64,000 nucleotides of DNA. It comes from Hypomesus transpacificus (taxonomy: Eukaryota > Chordata > Actinopteri > Osmeriformes > Osmeridae). Where the stretch lies: contig NC_061082.1 in the NCBI RefSeq assembly GCF_021917145.1, forward strand, positions 20,445,952-20,509,951, given 5' to 3'. The translations under genes and the position numbers were made by a program. Below, one piece after another: positions 1 through 54,852 of the stretch. The notes under the pieces were generated by a model, which did not search any database, was not told the DNA's origin, and was given only the letters and a program-made list of their open reading frames with translations. The number at the start of each line of letters is the position of its first letter. Position 1 is the first letter of the stretch.

Positions 1-258
1 TGTGGTACATGATGCCGGCTGGACAGAGACAGGAAAGGGAGCCTGTGGTACATGATGCCGGCTGGACAGAGACAGGAAAGGCAACCTGTTGTACATGATG
101 CCGGCTGGACAGAGCCAGGAAAGGCAGCCTGTGGTACATGATGCCGGCTGGACAGAGACAGGAAAGGCAGCCTGTGGTACATGATGCCGGCTGGACAGAG
201 ACAGGAAAGGCAGCCTGTGGTACATGATGCCGGCTGGACAGAGCCAGGAAAGGCAACC
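1..258. repeat. 43-bp minisatellite, about 6 copies
   Basis: Six head-to-tail copies of a 43-bp unit that includes 'ggtacatgatgccggctgg' followed by 'acagagacaggaaagg'. Copies differ by single bases (gagaca/gagcca, gcagcc/gcaacc). The array runs off the left edge of the window, so its true length is unknown. Confidence 0.9.
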
Positions 259-329
259 TGTCGTACCTGCTCTTCCAGAAGGGACACCAGGACTGCCATA
301 TTAAATATAACATGGTAAGATACATGACA

Positions 330-364
330 GACAACTGTTGATGTTTTTTTCATCAACAGTTGTC
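330..364. repeat. Perfect 14-bp hairpin with T7 loop
   Basis: The arm gacaactgttgatg at 330-343 is followed by seven T and then its exact reverse complement at 351-364. No gene or transposon is recognisable around it. Confidence 0.85.
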
Positions 365-599
365 TCTACTTTGTACAACAGATGTCCAACAACCATTCCT
401 TCAGTGTTTGTGTCACTGCAAACGCACATAGCTCTTCCCAGACGAGGCTTCCATGTGATAAAAATTACAAACTCACAGTGGAATTTCCCGTCTCCAACTT
501 GTGGCTGTCCTCAAGTAGCAGCACGACTCTTTCTACACCACAGCATGCAAACTGTATGTGGGATGGAAAGTCTAAGTGGGGAGGGAGATGGGATGGAAA

Positions 600-685
600 A
601 AGAATAAGTATCAATGCAACATAATAAGTATCAAGGCAGTAGAATAAGTAGCAAGGCAGTAGAATAAGTATCAAGGCAGAATGAA
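600..685. repeat. 20-bp tandem repeat, 4 copies
   Basis: Four copies of a unit close to agaataagtatcaaggcagt. The first copy is the most diverged. Confidence 0.75.
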
Positions 686-2999
686 CGAAAGCTCCTTGCT
701 TGTTTGGATGTCTTTTGCCCATCACATAAACTACCAGAAGTGATCAAAGTGATGAAGAGTACCCCACATTAAGCAGGTAATCATCAGCCATTAAGAGTGA
801 GCCAGGTGAAGAAGGCAGAGGGTGGTTTGTGAGAAGGCTGTCACAATACGTCTCTGCACTTGAGCTGTCTCTCTGGCACGACATATCATCGTGCGATTCA
901 AGGGGTCTGCTGAGGAATACTGGTGAACTCCTCCCTACCTGACTGGACGTTCACAATAAGGGGCATTTGAAGGGAAACAGGAGAAGATAAGAAGTGATGG
1001 CTGGTGTGTGTCCCAGCATCTGCTCAGACACCCTCAGACTAGCAGAGGGAACTGGCCTACGGGGACACAGCGCTACTCCTCACGACCAAGTCAGGCAGGA
1101 GGAAGACAACGTTTATCCACCCATTTCACATACCTCCTCTAATCCTAACCTCCCCTCTCAGCAAAAAAAAACTAATTGTTTGCTACCTCAAAGACTGAAG
1201 GCAAAGATTAGATGTGCTAGGTCTTTTTGAGGCATAACATTTTTGGAAAAAAAAAGAAGCAAAGTTGAAAGAGAACAATTCCAACATATAGCCTAACACA
1301 GGGGAAAACTTAAATAACAGGCACTTTTTCCTCAGCGTGTTCCTTGAAGCCTGCATGTGACGAGGCAGAATAGCAGAGAGAGAGAAAAAAACAGGAGGGG
1401 CTCTTCAAAGAACGTCTGAACTATTCAACTGATGTCAGTTCCTGTTAAATAAAATCATCCATGAGTCCACGGTCAAACAATCAAACCGATATGAAGATGA
1501 AAAGGCCTTTAGCAAGCTTGCAGAATGGACTTGTATCTGCAGAGATCTAGTCAGTTGGTTCCCATCATCATCTGAACAACTTTGCTTTTATTTCATGGTC
1601 AACAGCCGAACAGACTAGAACAATAACTTAATTTATTACATTAATAAAAACCATGACCAGAGCACACAGCACCTCAGTCACGGTTTGCATGAAACATCAG
1701 TGCTGATGAGCCTCACACTAAACATGCACAACTCAACTGATCACAGTTTATGTAACAGCAAAAACTCCCCGCAACAAAAACTCCTTTAAAACAAGTCTTG
1801 AGACTTTTATCTCGAGACTTTGCTGAAACACCTCCAGAAAATAAGCTTTCCCCCCGCAGAGTGAGTGAATTCTTTTAAAAGATGTGTCAGCTGCTTGGAG
1901 TGTGCAGTAATGTGAAGCACGAGGAACAGAGAGCCCTGAAGAGTTCCCCCAGCATGAGAGAGACAAAGAGCGAGATGGACAGAGAGAGGGTTGGAAGGAT
2001 AGAGAGGTAGAAAGAGGGTGAGAGAGAAGTGGAGTGAAAGTGTGCGAGTAAGGAAATGCATGTCTCAAACATTAGACTATTCAGTATGTCTGTTTTTTGC
2101 AAAAGTGGAAAGTGGGCTTTTTCTGCTCCGCCCATAACCTTGGATGGAAGCCTTAAGATAAATCGACATAATGTAATAGTTGTATGATGTAATGGCCACC
2201 ACAATATGGAAGGGATACAAATAGCCTATTAATGTACCATTAGAACAAAAACATGAACAAGTTTGTAACCAACACCATAAATCAGTTTCTTGCTGTGACT
2301 GAGGATAATTCACCATTCTAAAAGTAGATTTTCAATTCCCTTGTTTTTCATAATGGAAGTGCAGATTTTTACTCAGTATTCCCAGTGCATTTCAAATGGA
2401 TTCATGAGGTGAAAACCTTGACAAAGAGGTCGAGTATGCATCTAAAATAACCCAACATGCCACAATTTGCGAGCGGGTCGAGCTTTGGGTTGCTAAAAAA
2501 CACAGCCTTGCTGTCGTCTACTATGTCCCCAATCGGAGAAAATTGCCTCTTTTCAAGGCAATGCACAGGAATACTGACACGCTTTGACACTCGATTTCCC
2601 GAGAGAGGTGGGACTGTAGCCTTTCTGCCATATGCCGCATGTTGCGAGTTTATATCCGTCAAGACAGTGTGTAAATCTCGGGAGTTAATCGAGTTTTGAT
2701 ACATATAAAACGTATACTGCCACATCAAAAGCATGTTATCAATTATCATCCGAATGTTTGTCGGCTATTTAGTTTGGAACATCCATTGGACAGCTAAGTT
2801 TACAGACTGCGTTGCAAGTAGCCTATGAAGCGTGATCGAAAGGTCGTCTCAGCAAACGGGCTTGGTGCAGATAGCAGAATGGGGGAATCTTATGGGGGGG
2901 GGGGGGGGGGTTCAAAGAAAAAGCTGCAGTGTACATTATAGTTCAAGCCAGTGTCGCTTAAGACCATATAATATCCATGCTTTAAATGTAAGCAAGAAA
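686..2999. other. No gene recognised
   Basis: Mixed, moderately AT-rich DNA. The ORFs here are short, overlap on both strands and show no domain, exon-phase or codon pattern that I can support. A purine-rich stretch at about 1960-2045 explains the Ser/Leu-rich minus-strand ORFs. A run of 17 G lies at 2894-2910. Confidence 0.5.
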
Positions 3000-3521
3000 A
3001 CGTTGCATTTAAGTGCGGAAGCGCATCAATCTCCGCCCCTTGGCGACCTCGCATTCCAAAGATTCCCACACACAAAGCTCACCTGGCTGTTTGTGAATGC
3101 TATTGGGCTGTTTTATCACCGTCCCAAGGACGAGGTCATCAAAAGTAAAACACTTTTGTGTTAAGTAGCGCCTTCGTAAGTCGTCTGTGTAATGAAGGCT
3201 TACGTTAAACATTTAAAGTTTAGACTACAATGTAGCCGCGCTCCGGCTAAACTGCACACAAGCCAACATGTGAAGGTCCCTCAAAAGGTGTGCGTGGCGG
3301 CGAAACGGTCACAAGAAAAAGATTAGCGCGCTATAAGATCCTGGCTAGATGTTGAGGTTTTAGGATCTTGCAATAAGAACGTGTGACTGAAACAACCGCA
3401 CACAAGATTCTTAACATGTTGAATTAGTTTAGCACTTTATTAATAGATCGAATAAGTCTGGATGTCACCCATGCAGATGCTTTCTTTACATTCTAAACGA
3501 AGGAGTGAAATAAGTCAGTAC

Positions 3522-3700
3522 CTGTAGAAGGATTGTTGTTGAGATGGCTGTGTTTTGGCACGAATCCACATTGGTACATTTAACTTCTCTGGAAGTGGCA
3601 GCCCTGTGTGTCCAGATTTTTAGTCCCCTGCATGAGGAAGAGTGGAACTCGCCTCCATAGTCAGGAAGGAGCAGCGGGCTGTGTCCTGCGTTCACTCCGA
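3522..3700 (-). other. Candidate non-coding first exon on the minus strand (pkp4 5' exon?)
   Basis: Read on the minus strand, the sequence ends in cttctacag followed by gtactgac, a consensus splice donor at 3516-3521. The right edge is arbitrary because no transcription start can be read. Assignment to pkp4 depends only on the conserved divergent CCDC148/PKP4 arrangement. Confidence 0.25.
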
Positions 3701-3793
3701 AGGAATACTAGCAAACATGACGTCACCCCACAGTAGGTTAGCAGCTCAGTCCTCATTGGATCAGTTTGGCACAGAGGGCGTTCTCATCGTTGA

Positions 3794-3803
3794 ATTGGCC
3801 AAT
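3794..3803. promoter_or_regulatory. Palindromic CCAAT box
   Basis: ATTGGCCAAT reads as a CCAAT box on both strands. It lies 1.2 kb upstream of the ccdc148 start codon and about 100 bp from the candidate divergent exon. NF-Y binding is inferred from the motif alone. Confidence 0.4.
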
Positions 3804-4026
3804 CGTAGGGAGAAAATAGTTTCCTTGGTTACAAATTTTGTCAACCAAATACATGAGCGCTGCTGGGTAGGAGACCGTAATAAGGTAGGATACAGTGATT
3901 AACGATGGAAATGTTCATCACCTCGGTTTCTCTTACCGGCTGCCCTGCTTTTTATGTTGTCTCATTTGACAGCCGTTTGCTCTCTATGTTTTAACTTACC
4001 AGGATATGTGGTTATTTGAACCCTAA

Positions 4027-4044
4027 CCCCCCCCCCCCCCCCCC
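4027..4044. repeat. Poly-C tract
   Basis: An uninterrupted C homopolymer of about 18 bases between the promoter region and ccdc148 exon 1. Its exact length is prone to sequencing error. Confidence 0.9.
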
Positions 4045-4999
4045 ACTGTGCTGCTCTGTACACCCCTTTCTGAGGGCTGATGGTAACAGTTGAGCACTCA
4101 TCATTCTCCAGTGGTTTTGAAAAGGATGGCGTCTGTCTATTCACATTTCTCATATCTATGAAATATCAGGCTCTTTCTCTAAACAGGATATTTTATACTA
4201 TTACTTATATTAACTGGAAGATGGAATTGTTGTGGACAGAATTAGCAGCTGTACCCAGTGTAGAGGAGTTAAATGAAGATGGGTGGATGATGGGGGGGCT
4301 TCCACACATAATCACATGCATTAACAAAAGTAATTATTCCTGATGGTTCCTGCCTTCACGGTTTCCCAGCTCTGCCATGTAAAATTGATTTCTACATTGA
4401 AAGACATTTGATGTTATTCTACTGCTGGGACCTCCGTCCATACAAATACAGTCATTTCCTCTCACAGGATAGGCTACTATAGGGATTGGCCAACAGTTGC
4501 TTCTTTATGTTGATTTGGTTGTATTTTACAAGATGAGTAAAGCCAACCAGGTTGTTGACGGTGTTGTTTGAGCTGGTCCAAGCTAACAAACAGACCATCC
4601 CCTGAGTAGAGGAATCCCTGAGATGTGCTGTCTGATCCCGCACTGCACCATCTGTCTCTGGGCCCCGCCTGGCGTCAGCCTCACTAACTTTTGAGAGACT
4701 CTGAGAATTCAGAGGTTATTCCCGTTATCTCTAAGACCTTGAATGTTCAATAGAGGACTCTTTCTGTAATAGTAGTTATCTTTGTTAGGCTACGCTCTTG
4801 AATGTAGTCATAAAGTTTTAATCCTTTGAGTAAGCTGATTAAACTACAGAAATACTTTGGAGTGGAGGTGAAGTGTTGACCTTTCAGTCAAACTTCGCAG
4901 AGCCATTTCTATTTGTATACATACATGTATTCTTTGCTGAGGACATATCAAATAAGAGATGATATTGTCTATTCTAGACTGGTCAACAGATGTGCAGCA

Positions 5000-46292
<41,293 letters not shown>

Positions 46293-46964
46293 AAGATCTG
46301 TCCTTGGCGCCAGTTCAATCTGAACTGCCAACCAGTGGCAATCAGCCCCGATATGGCAATATATGTTGTTTAAGATGTGTGATGTTATTTGAGTGATTAC
46401 AGAAAACAAGGAGATAAGTTTTCTACTTCATGTTCAAAGGTCTCACTGGTTCCTTGTAACAAACACTAAAACTAAAATATAGTACATGTCACCTCGCTCC
46501 CTTAACCGACACGTTTAGGAACATCTAAGACAGTGGACTTTTCATTTCACACTGAGTGTATCATCTGTGGGAAGCTGAATACAAACCAATGATGGAAAAT
46601 GTGTCTGTCTGTATTTCCTACACAGACTCATCTGTTTGTCTGCTCTGTTTAGTCTGTTAAGTTTGAACTGCAAGTAAATATTTGGACAGACTGATTCAGA
46701 ATCTGGCAGGCTGTTGAACCTTTCATCCCCATGTAACTTCCCACTTAGCCCTACATCCATGCAAACATGCCGGGATCTGATCTGACATATGACAGCAAAG
46801 TTCAACCCTCAAGCAGTATCTTCTGAAAACAAGTCACTGCACCCTTTCCAGAAGATCCCATTCTTCTCAGGTGTGATAAAGTCAGAGTTGTGTCTCTTTT
46901 GCTTCTAAATGTCGTCAGGCTACACCGGCTCAGACTCTCATTTCAGCTCAAAAGGTTATTTTAA

Positions 46965-46970
46965 AATAAA
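46965..46970 (+). terminator. ccdc148 poly-A signal (AATAAA)
   Basis: The first canonical AATAAA downstream of the ccdc148 stop, 673 bp away. Confidence 0.55.
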
Positions 46971-46983
46971 TGTAGGAGAGTGT

Positions 46984-46989
46984 TTTATT
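46984..46989 (-). terminator. upp2 poly-A signal (AATAAA)
   Basis: tttatt on the plus strand, about 270 bp past the upp2 stop codon and 13 bases from the ccdc148 signal on the opposite strand. Confidence 0.55.
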
Positions 46990-47258
46990 TTCAAAACTTG
47001 TATTCACTTCCAAAGTGGCACAAGTAGCAAAGTAACAAATCGATATACAACATCATAGCCATTTACTCACAGATCACAGAAGTAAAAATACCTTTTATCA
47101 ATAACAGAACTTCCAACCAAGTCAACATCTGTAAAATATATTTAACATATTTTCAAAAGCAGCTTCAAATTCTCTTTAAATAAGTGTCACATATTCACAT
47201 GACTATTTACAAGTCCACATAAAGGTTTGGTGCTGTAGGCGTCTGGGGTGTGTGGATC

Positions 47259-49569
<2,311 letters not shown>

Positions 49570-51205
49570 GGTTGTGGTTCTTTCTATACTAAAATACATA
49601 TGGAAAAAATATATATATAACCACTACCAACCAATCCAAGTATGAAATAGCCACAATTTATAACAGCCACAAATTCAATACATACTTAAAGTACATACTG
49701 CAATTAGGGAAGTTCTGAATCCTAAAACGTGATTGAATTTCTCAGTGATGTGTAGCTTCAGTGTGTCCTGTCCGCTGCTGAGGTGAATAAGAGTGATCTC
49801 TGCCTGAGGGCTTGATATAGTCCTTCCCCCGACCCTAACCCGACCCAACCCTCGGACTGATTGGCTGTAGAGGGAGGAGTGGTGTCTCCTGTGAGATATT
49901 ACCAGGGTCTTAACACACTACCATGCAACCACAAGAGGAACAAACATTTGGCCAACCTCCAAAGTTACACCCCTGTATGCTTTAACAACGTAGTCAACCA
50001 CATGAGCACAATATTTTTTTTAATCCCATGTGTACACAAAAGCACACCATGTTTTCAGGGTGTATAGCGTTTTCATGGAAAGCAGCGTGATCAACCTTTG
50101 GGATATGCCAAAGTTACGTAAAGTTGCATTGCCCCTGTAAAACTACTGGTAATTACTGACTAGGTTTGTTATGCAACTCAGTGCTTTTTGCCACATTCCC
50201 CTCCTTCACCTTATCTTGTTCTGGGAGCAGGTGGTGTGCAGTCAACACAGCAGACCTGGGATATAAACGACCTGTGTTTGTACATCACTGGCATCTGTTC
50301 ACTTTCCATCCCATAAAGATGTGTGTATAATGTTGGGCTGACACTATGGTTGCTGATTGTAGAGAAGGTACCATGAAACTCATCATGTCCTTGGGCAGAC
50401 TCATTCCTAAGTATGCGGGACGCTGCGCTGTGGTGCGCTGTGTGGATGTTGTGTTGAAAACAAGGCAGAGATGACAGAAGGAATCACTTCATTTTTATTT
50501 CACCATGAGGAGCACAAAGACAACATGCCCAAACACAGAACAGCTCATTTTAGAGGAGGCACTGTAAGCCATGCTCCTTTTACAAAAGTCACCCTTCCAA
50601 ACAATCTTGGCATAGCTTAGTTTAGCAAGGACTTTGTCGTCATACAGTCACAGTGCAGAGGCAACGATGACAGGCACAGCAAAGAGCTGATCTAACAGCT
50701 CAAACTAAACGCTTGATCTCATTTCCCACTTGTATACATGTCTTGGAACGGCTAACTTGACGAGTGGTGCAGCTACTTGAACTTGAAGCTAACTTTCAGT
50801 TTCTAGAACAGAACGGTGAGGTTTATGTGGGCAGGTAACAGCTAGGATCATGGGGGAGAACTCTGGGGGGGGGAACGCCCGACTCAGGTCTGCTCTAGTT
50901 CTGGGAAACATCAGAGGCTAGAAGAAACACACAAGAAGTTGCCTTAGATCATCATCACGAGCACCAGGGATTTATATTTCTTACAGATTAAACTTGTTAA
51001 GAGGCATATCATAATTTCTTGATGGCACACAAGCATTATCATTTTTTACTTTTATCTATGTGACTTCAGACATGCAGATTGTCACATACATTTATTGTCA
51101 CATACAACCAATAAATAATCTGACATCATGTTTGATATTAGGGTGGTCTGGGGTCCGAGCCGTGGAGGGGGAGAGACAGTACTCCTGATCTGTGTCCCCA
51201 CATTA
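49570..51205. other. Spacer between upp2 and the C7orf57-like gene
   Basis: It should contain the upp2 promoter and the 3' UTR of the C7orf57-like gene. No ORF with support is seen. An AATAAA on the minus strand at 51096-51091 and another at 50499-50494 are candidate poly-A signals for the upstream gene. Confidence 0.5.
51091..51096 (-). terminator. Candidate poly-A signal of the C7orf57-like gene
   Basis: AATAAA 110 bp past the stop codon on the minus strand. A second AATAAA at 50499-50494 is an alternative. Confidence 0.4.
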
Positions 51206-51299
51206 CTACACACCTGACACACCTGAGGGCTCATTCTCAACGTAGCCAAAGCTCAGCAGCTTGGACATGCTGACAGCTTCTGGTTTCTTATTTTGAGCC
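51206..51299 (-). CDS. C7orf57-like exon 6 (stop)
   Basis: Acceptor cttgcag|ggctca in phase 2, stop TAG at 51208-51206. It encodes AQNKKPEAVSMSKLLSFGYV, then ENEPSGVSGV. The human protein continues further, so the fish C-terminus is shorter. Confidence 0.8.
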
Positions 51300-54200
51300 C
51301 TGCAAGAACACAAGAAGAGGGAGTTTCAACCACAACACAGCCCATGTGAGGTTAGCATCTGTCATCAGCAACAGGCCAGACAGGCGGATCTCTGGAGAGG
51401 AACAAGTCCAGTTGGACTCTTTCTGGCTGATCAGCTGCTGCGGTATTGATTTGTTGAAGAACCCTCTGGCTAAACGCATGCATGGGCCATGCCCACAAAA
51501 GGCAAACATTGCATTTGGACACTGAAAACATTGACAAACACTTTGGCTATTCGTCAAATGATTATTTTTATTTAATATCCACAAATGAGCTAGTGTGTGT
51601 CTACGTTAAAGTATTTAGGTGCAACGGACATTCTTGTCAATAGACAGAGGACATTAGACAGAAGCTAGGCCCATGGATATTTTGTACTCGTCTTGGTCAT
51701 GTGACCTTGTGTTTTGCAGTTCATTCCGGTATGTAAAAGGCTGACTTTTGAATGACATGTCATTGCCCAAACGTTCAGAAGATCTGTTGCACAACGCAGT
51801 GGGTAGCCAAGTCAAACAGACAAATGTTCCAACAGAGAGGCATCTCAACAGCTCATGATCCGTGTTCTGGGATCAGTGCGGTGTGACAACGTGTCAAATT
51901 TGTTTACCGGATTCCCGAAACCAACACTCCTTCCGAAATCCAAACCTAGGCTACTGATAACTTTAAAATGTACACTAACACAGCAACTGCTTTGTGACCT
52001 GGCTGTTTTCTATGCATTTATATTATCCATGCTAGCTATGCACTTCTGGTCAGTTCATAGACTTATATACAGGGTCAGTTAGATATTATCTACAGATCCG
52101 GGGAGGCAGACAGCACATCACGGCTAAAATAATGAATATCCTCTGCTGCCACCTAGTGGACACAAGTTGCTATTGCACGTACGTTTTCTTGAACTTGCTT
52201 GCATCGTGTTGCTCCTCTTCGGTCAAGGCCAGCTTCTCCATCTGGCTGCTGGCAGGGTCTCCACATTTCTGACGGTTAACAAAGTCATTTAATATTTGTC
52301 ATTTCATATATGGGTTGAGGCGTTGTTAAGAATACAAATAATAAAACATCAACATTAGTCTTTCGACCAAGCTGGGTCACTGTCGATAACCAGTGTACTG
52401 TGGGGCTTCATGTATTACTGCTGTTAATAATACGCGCGCCAGTTCGGGCGCAAACTTTGGGATTTATTTAAAAAATAAACTTCACGTGAGAATGTGCGGT
52501 CTTCCACGCACATTGTTGCCCATTAGTACGCACACAACTTAGAGAAATTGGAAACTGCGACACCGATGGCAGAATGATTAAACTCGGGACAAGCCTTCAC
52601 GTTGATAACATTGTGAGAAAAAAAAATCGAAATATAACCTATCACGTGTTACATTATGAAGAGTTCCCTGGAGTACACGCACAAAAAACATGATTTCCGA
52701 TCAAAACAAACGGAGATAGGCGTATCTGTTTAGGCAAACAAACCCCTCAATAGCGGCAGCCACCACACTCAACTCAAATCACACTTAACGCTCACTTACT
52801 TTATTTATTATTATATTATTTTACTTTTTTATAGCCTTAGATTCTATTTTATGACTCCCTGTATCTTGTATCTCGTATATTTTACATTTCTTATTTTCAT
52901 ATGTAATTGTATTCTGAGTGCTGTTCTGTACCCTGCTACTGTTGCGAACTGCAATTTCCCCACTGCGGGACAAATAAAGGATTATCTTATTTTACATATT
53001 TGTAGTTTAATTGGGAATCATATTTGATTGGATCTGTAATCATGGAACAATAATGGCATGTTGAAATGTATTCTCATAAATAATTAGGTGAACATGAGGA
53101 CAAATTAGGTTTAAACTGATGCTGTTGCCAGTCAGGCAGGTAGGAATGCCGAGATACGAGTGTCATATGTTTTCACATGTTCGTTACGCGTAACTGTCAA
53201 TGTGATATTGTCCCTGTCTTTGTCAATAACAGTGCAATTACCACACCTGAAAGTGTTACTGACCCTAACCCTATTAATATGAATTCGGGGCGTGTCCGTG
53301 ATCATTTATAGGCGTTACTTGGGTGGGGCAAGACGCTCGCGCGCTTCATTTCCAGTAAATTGTGATGAAGGAAGTGGGGTGTGCTGTGTTTCGATAGTAC
53401 GCAACGTGTTCACGTGAATTCTAGCACAGTTTTATAAAGGAGCCCCCTATTAAGTCAATTTGTCAAGTTATAACCCACACGCAAATAAGGCGTCTGTTTG
53501 ACTAATGTTACCATGTAGGTTTAAAGTAATGTACAGAATTTAAGATCCGAAACAAAAAGGGGGCCATGAATAACAAGCATCAAGAGAAAGAACTGACATG
53601 AATAAAACAAATGCGGGAATATGATAAATTGAGCTAGAGAGGCTGTTTTGAGAGAACAATGGCAGAGCAGCGGTGTCAGGGTTCACCTTCTCTCTGTCTG
53701 CCTCGCGCTCCCAAGTCGACTTGTTGTCACTTCCAAAAGGGGCATCTGGTGTACGTACAGTTTTCTCGTTTTCAGTTGGGCTAAAAGAAGACAGGGCATT
53801 GTGTAGACTGTAGACAATTAATGTTAGTACGCAGAATCACAAAATATAACATTTAGTTGTCTGCTGGTGTATAAGTTACCTTACAGCCTCTTGATTTTGT
53901 GAACCTTCAGCAAACCAGTCAGGGGCCTGGTATGCTGGGTTAGGTTTGGATTCCAAGTTGGTCTCCTCGTGCCACAGCAGGCCTGTAACATGGGCAGACA
54001 TCCACAATCACATGAATAAACAGAAGAGCCGATACATGCTAGCTCATTTAAATAAGCTATATATATTTGTACCCTTCTGTCCTCCTTGTTTTGCCAGTTT
54101 TACATAAACAGAGTCCGAGTCCATAACTCCTACACGGCGCCCGCGGCTCCTCTCCTCAGGACCGTTGTTAGCATCTTGAGACAGTCCGGGAATTTGTGAT

Positions 54201-54574
54201 GTAGGTCCGCTCGATGTACCGTTTACGCCATCGTCAGCATTATAGCCGGTTTTGATTCCTAAAATACACGTGCACGATTAAAACAATGTAACTATATGGT
54301 TCATATACGACTGTCTACAGCAGTTAAACACTGATGAAGCTTTGTCAAGGATTATAGGACTCTGCGTTCAAGCTATGTGCGAGCTAGCTTGTTGCAAGCC
54401 TGCCGTTGCCAGGCGGATAGCCGCTGCTCCCGGCGTCCCATGAAGAGATGCCGTGGAGGACCCACCCTGATTCATCATGAGTCAGGATTGATCTGGTTGT
54501 GCAAACTGAATATTTAAGGCCTCGGCTCTACACTTACCATGCTTTGAAGGTCGACGATCTGTATCAGTATTCAT
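51206..54574 (-). CDS. C7orf57-like protein (6 exons)
   Basis: Exons in transcript order: 54574-54538, 54258-54073, 53982-53880, 53780-53687, 52268-52183, 51299-51206; 600 nt, 199 residues. All junctions are GT/AG and phases agree. Landmarks shared with human C7orf57 as I recall it: SQIPGLS, DSxYVKLAKQGG, a PDWF/PDWY motif, GSDNKSTWEREADREK (human FDMKTVWQREAEE) and MSKLLSFGY near the C-terminus (human FSKLISNGY). The protein is shorter than the human one (about 295). It is hydrophilic, with no signal peptide, membrane segment or enzymatic motif; function is unknown. It is head-to-tail with upp2, as C7orf57 is with UPP1 in human. Identity rests on memory of the human sequence. Confidence 0.8.
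52183..52268 (-). CDS. C7orf57-like exon 5
   Basis: Acceptor ccgtcag|aaatgt in phase 0, donor aaaac|gtacgt in phase 2. It encodes KCGDPASSQMEKLALTEEEQ, then HDASKFKK. The region is poorly conserved. Confidence 0.75.
52790..52996 (+). mobile_element. L2/Rex1-type LINE 3' end
   Basis: The AT-rich stretch ends with gcaatttccccactgcggga followed by caaataaaggattatcttat, the standard 3' end of L2-like fish LINEs. Only a 3' remnant of about 200 bp is present, in intron 4 of the C7orf57-like gene (between exons 5 and 4). Confidence 0.65.
53687..53780 (-). CDS. C7orf57-like exon 4
   Basis: Acceptor cttttag|cccaac in phase 2, donor gagaag|gtgaac in phase 0. It encodes PTENEKTVRTPDAPFGSDNK, then STWEREADREK. 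Confidence 0.85.
53880..53982 (-). CDS. C7orf57-like exon 3
   Basis: Acceptor gttacag|gcctgc in phase 1, donor gtaag|gtaact in phase 2. It encodes LLWHEETNLESKPNPAYQAP, then DWFAEGSQNQEAV. Confidence 0.85.
54073..54258 (-). CDS. C7orf57-like exon 2
   Basis: Acceptor attttag|gaatca in phase 1, donor agaag|g|gtacaa in phase 1. It encodes GPTSQIPGLSQDANN, then RRVGVMDSDSVYVKLAKQGG, the most conserved part of the family. Confidence 0.85.
54538..54574 (-). CDS. C7orf57-like exon 1 (start)
   Basis: ATG at 54574-54572 opens MNTDTDRRPSKH, ending in phase 1 at catg|gtaagt, a perfect donor. The leader immediately upstream contains one half of a 60-bp duplication. Confidence 0.75.
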
Positions 54575-54580
54575 TTCTAT

Positions 54581-54642
54581 AGTTGTTTTTCTGATGGAAA
54601 ATGAAGACAAAAACCCAGCATAGTCATCCGAGCTAAAGTGAT
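54581..54642. repeat. 60-bp direct duplication, copy A
   Basis: agttgtttttctgatggaaa then atgaagacaaaaacccagca and tagtcatccgagctaaagtg. It recurs exactly 180 bp to the right with one mismatch, next to the start codon of the C7orf57-like gene. Confidence 0.93.
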
Positions 54643-54760
54643 AATGCAGCAGAACATTGGCAGCTAGCTATGCTATTGCTGCACACATTCTAATGCTACA
54701 GTTAGCCAGCTAGCCTAGCTAGAGCTAACGTCTGCTGGTTAGCATTAGCTCTAGCTAGCT

Positions 54761-54822
54761 AGTTGTTTTTCTGTTGGAAAATGAAGACAAAAACCCAGCA
54801 TAGTCATCCGAGCTAAAGTGAT
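54761..54822. repeat. 60-bp direct duplication, copy B
   Basis: Same sequence as copy A except ctgttgg in place of ctgatgg. Between and after the copies lie gctagctagc runs (54710-54760 and 54824-54852). Confidence 0.93.
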
Positions 54823-54852
54823 TGCTAGCTAGCTAGCTAGTTAGCTAGCTAG

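Larger units (their letters stand above)
3000..3900. promoter_or_regulatory. Probable promoter region of ccdc148, possibly bidirectional
   Basis: CpG density rises here relative to the flanks (for example around 3020-3060, 3230-3340 and 3720-3860). An overlapping ATTGG/CCAAT palindrome lies at 3794-3803 and another ATTGG at 3756-3760. On the minus strand a candidate non-coding exon ends in a good donor, ctacag|gtactg, with its last base at 3522. In mammals CCDC148 is head-to-head with PKP4, so a shared promoter is expected here. No pkp4 coding exon is present in the window, so that part is inference from synteny. Confidence 0.45.
46293..47258. other. Converging 3' UTRs of ccdc148 and upp2
   Basis: No ORF of note. 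It holds one AATAAA on each strand, 13 bases apart, near the middle. The ccdc148 3' UTR would then be about 0.7 kb and the upp2 3' UTR about 0.27 kb. Confidence 0.6.

Noticed and set aside
1748..2316. Overlapping minus-strand ORFs of about 100 codons
   Set aside because: Three frames are open at once over a purine-rich stretch; no homology, splice logic or conserved motif.
54400..54420. X-box half site (gttgcc) upstream region of the C7orf57-like gene
   Set aside because: Only one half of the RFX motif is present, and it lies in intron 1, so it is not convincing.
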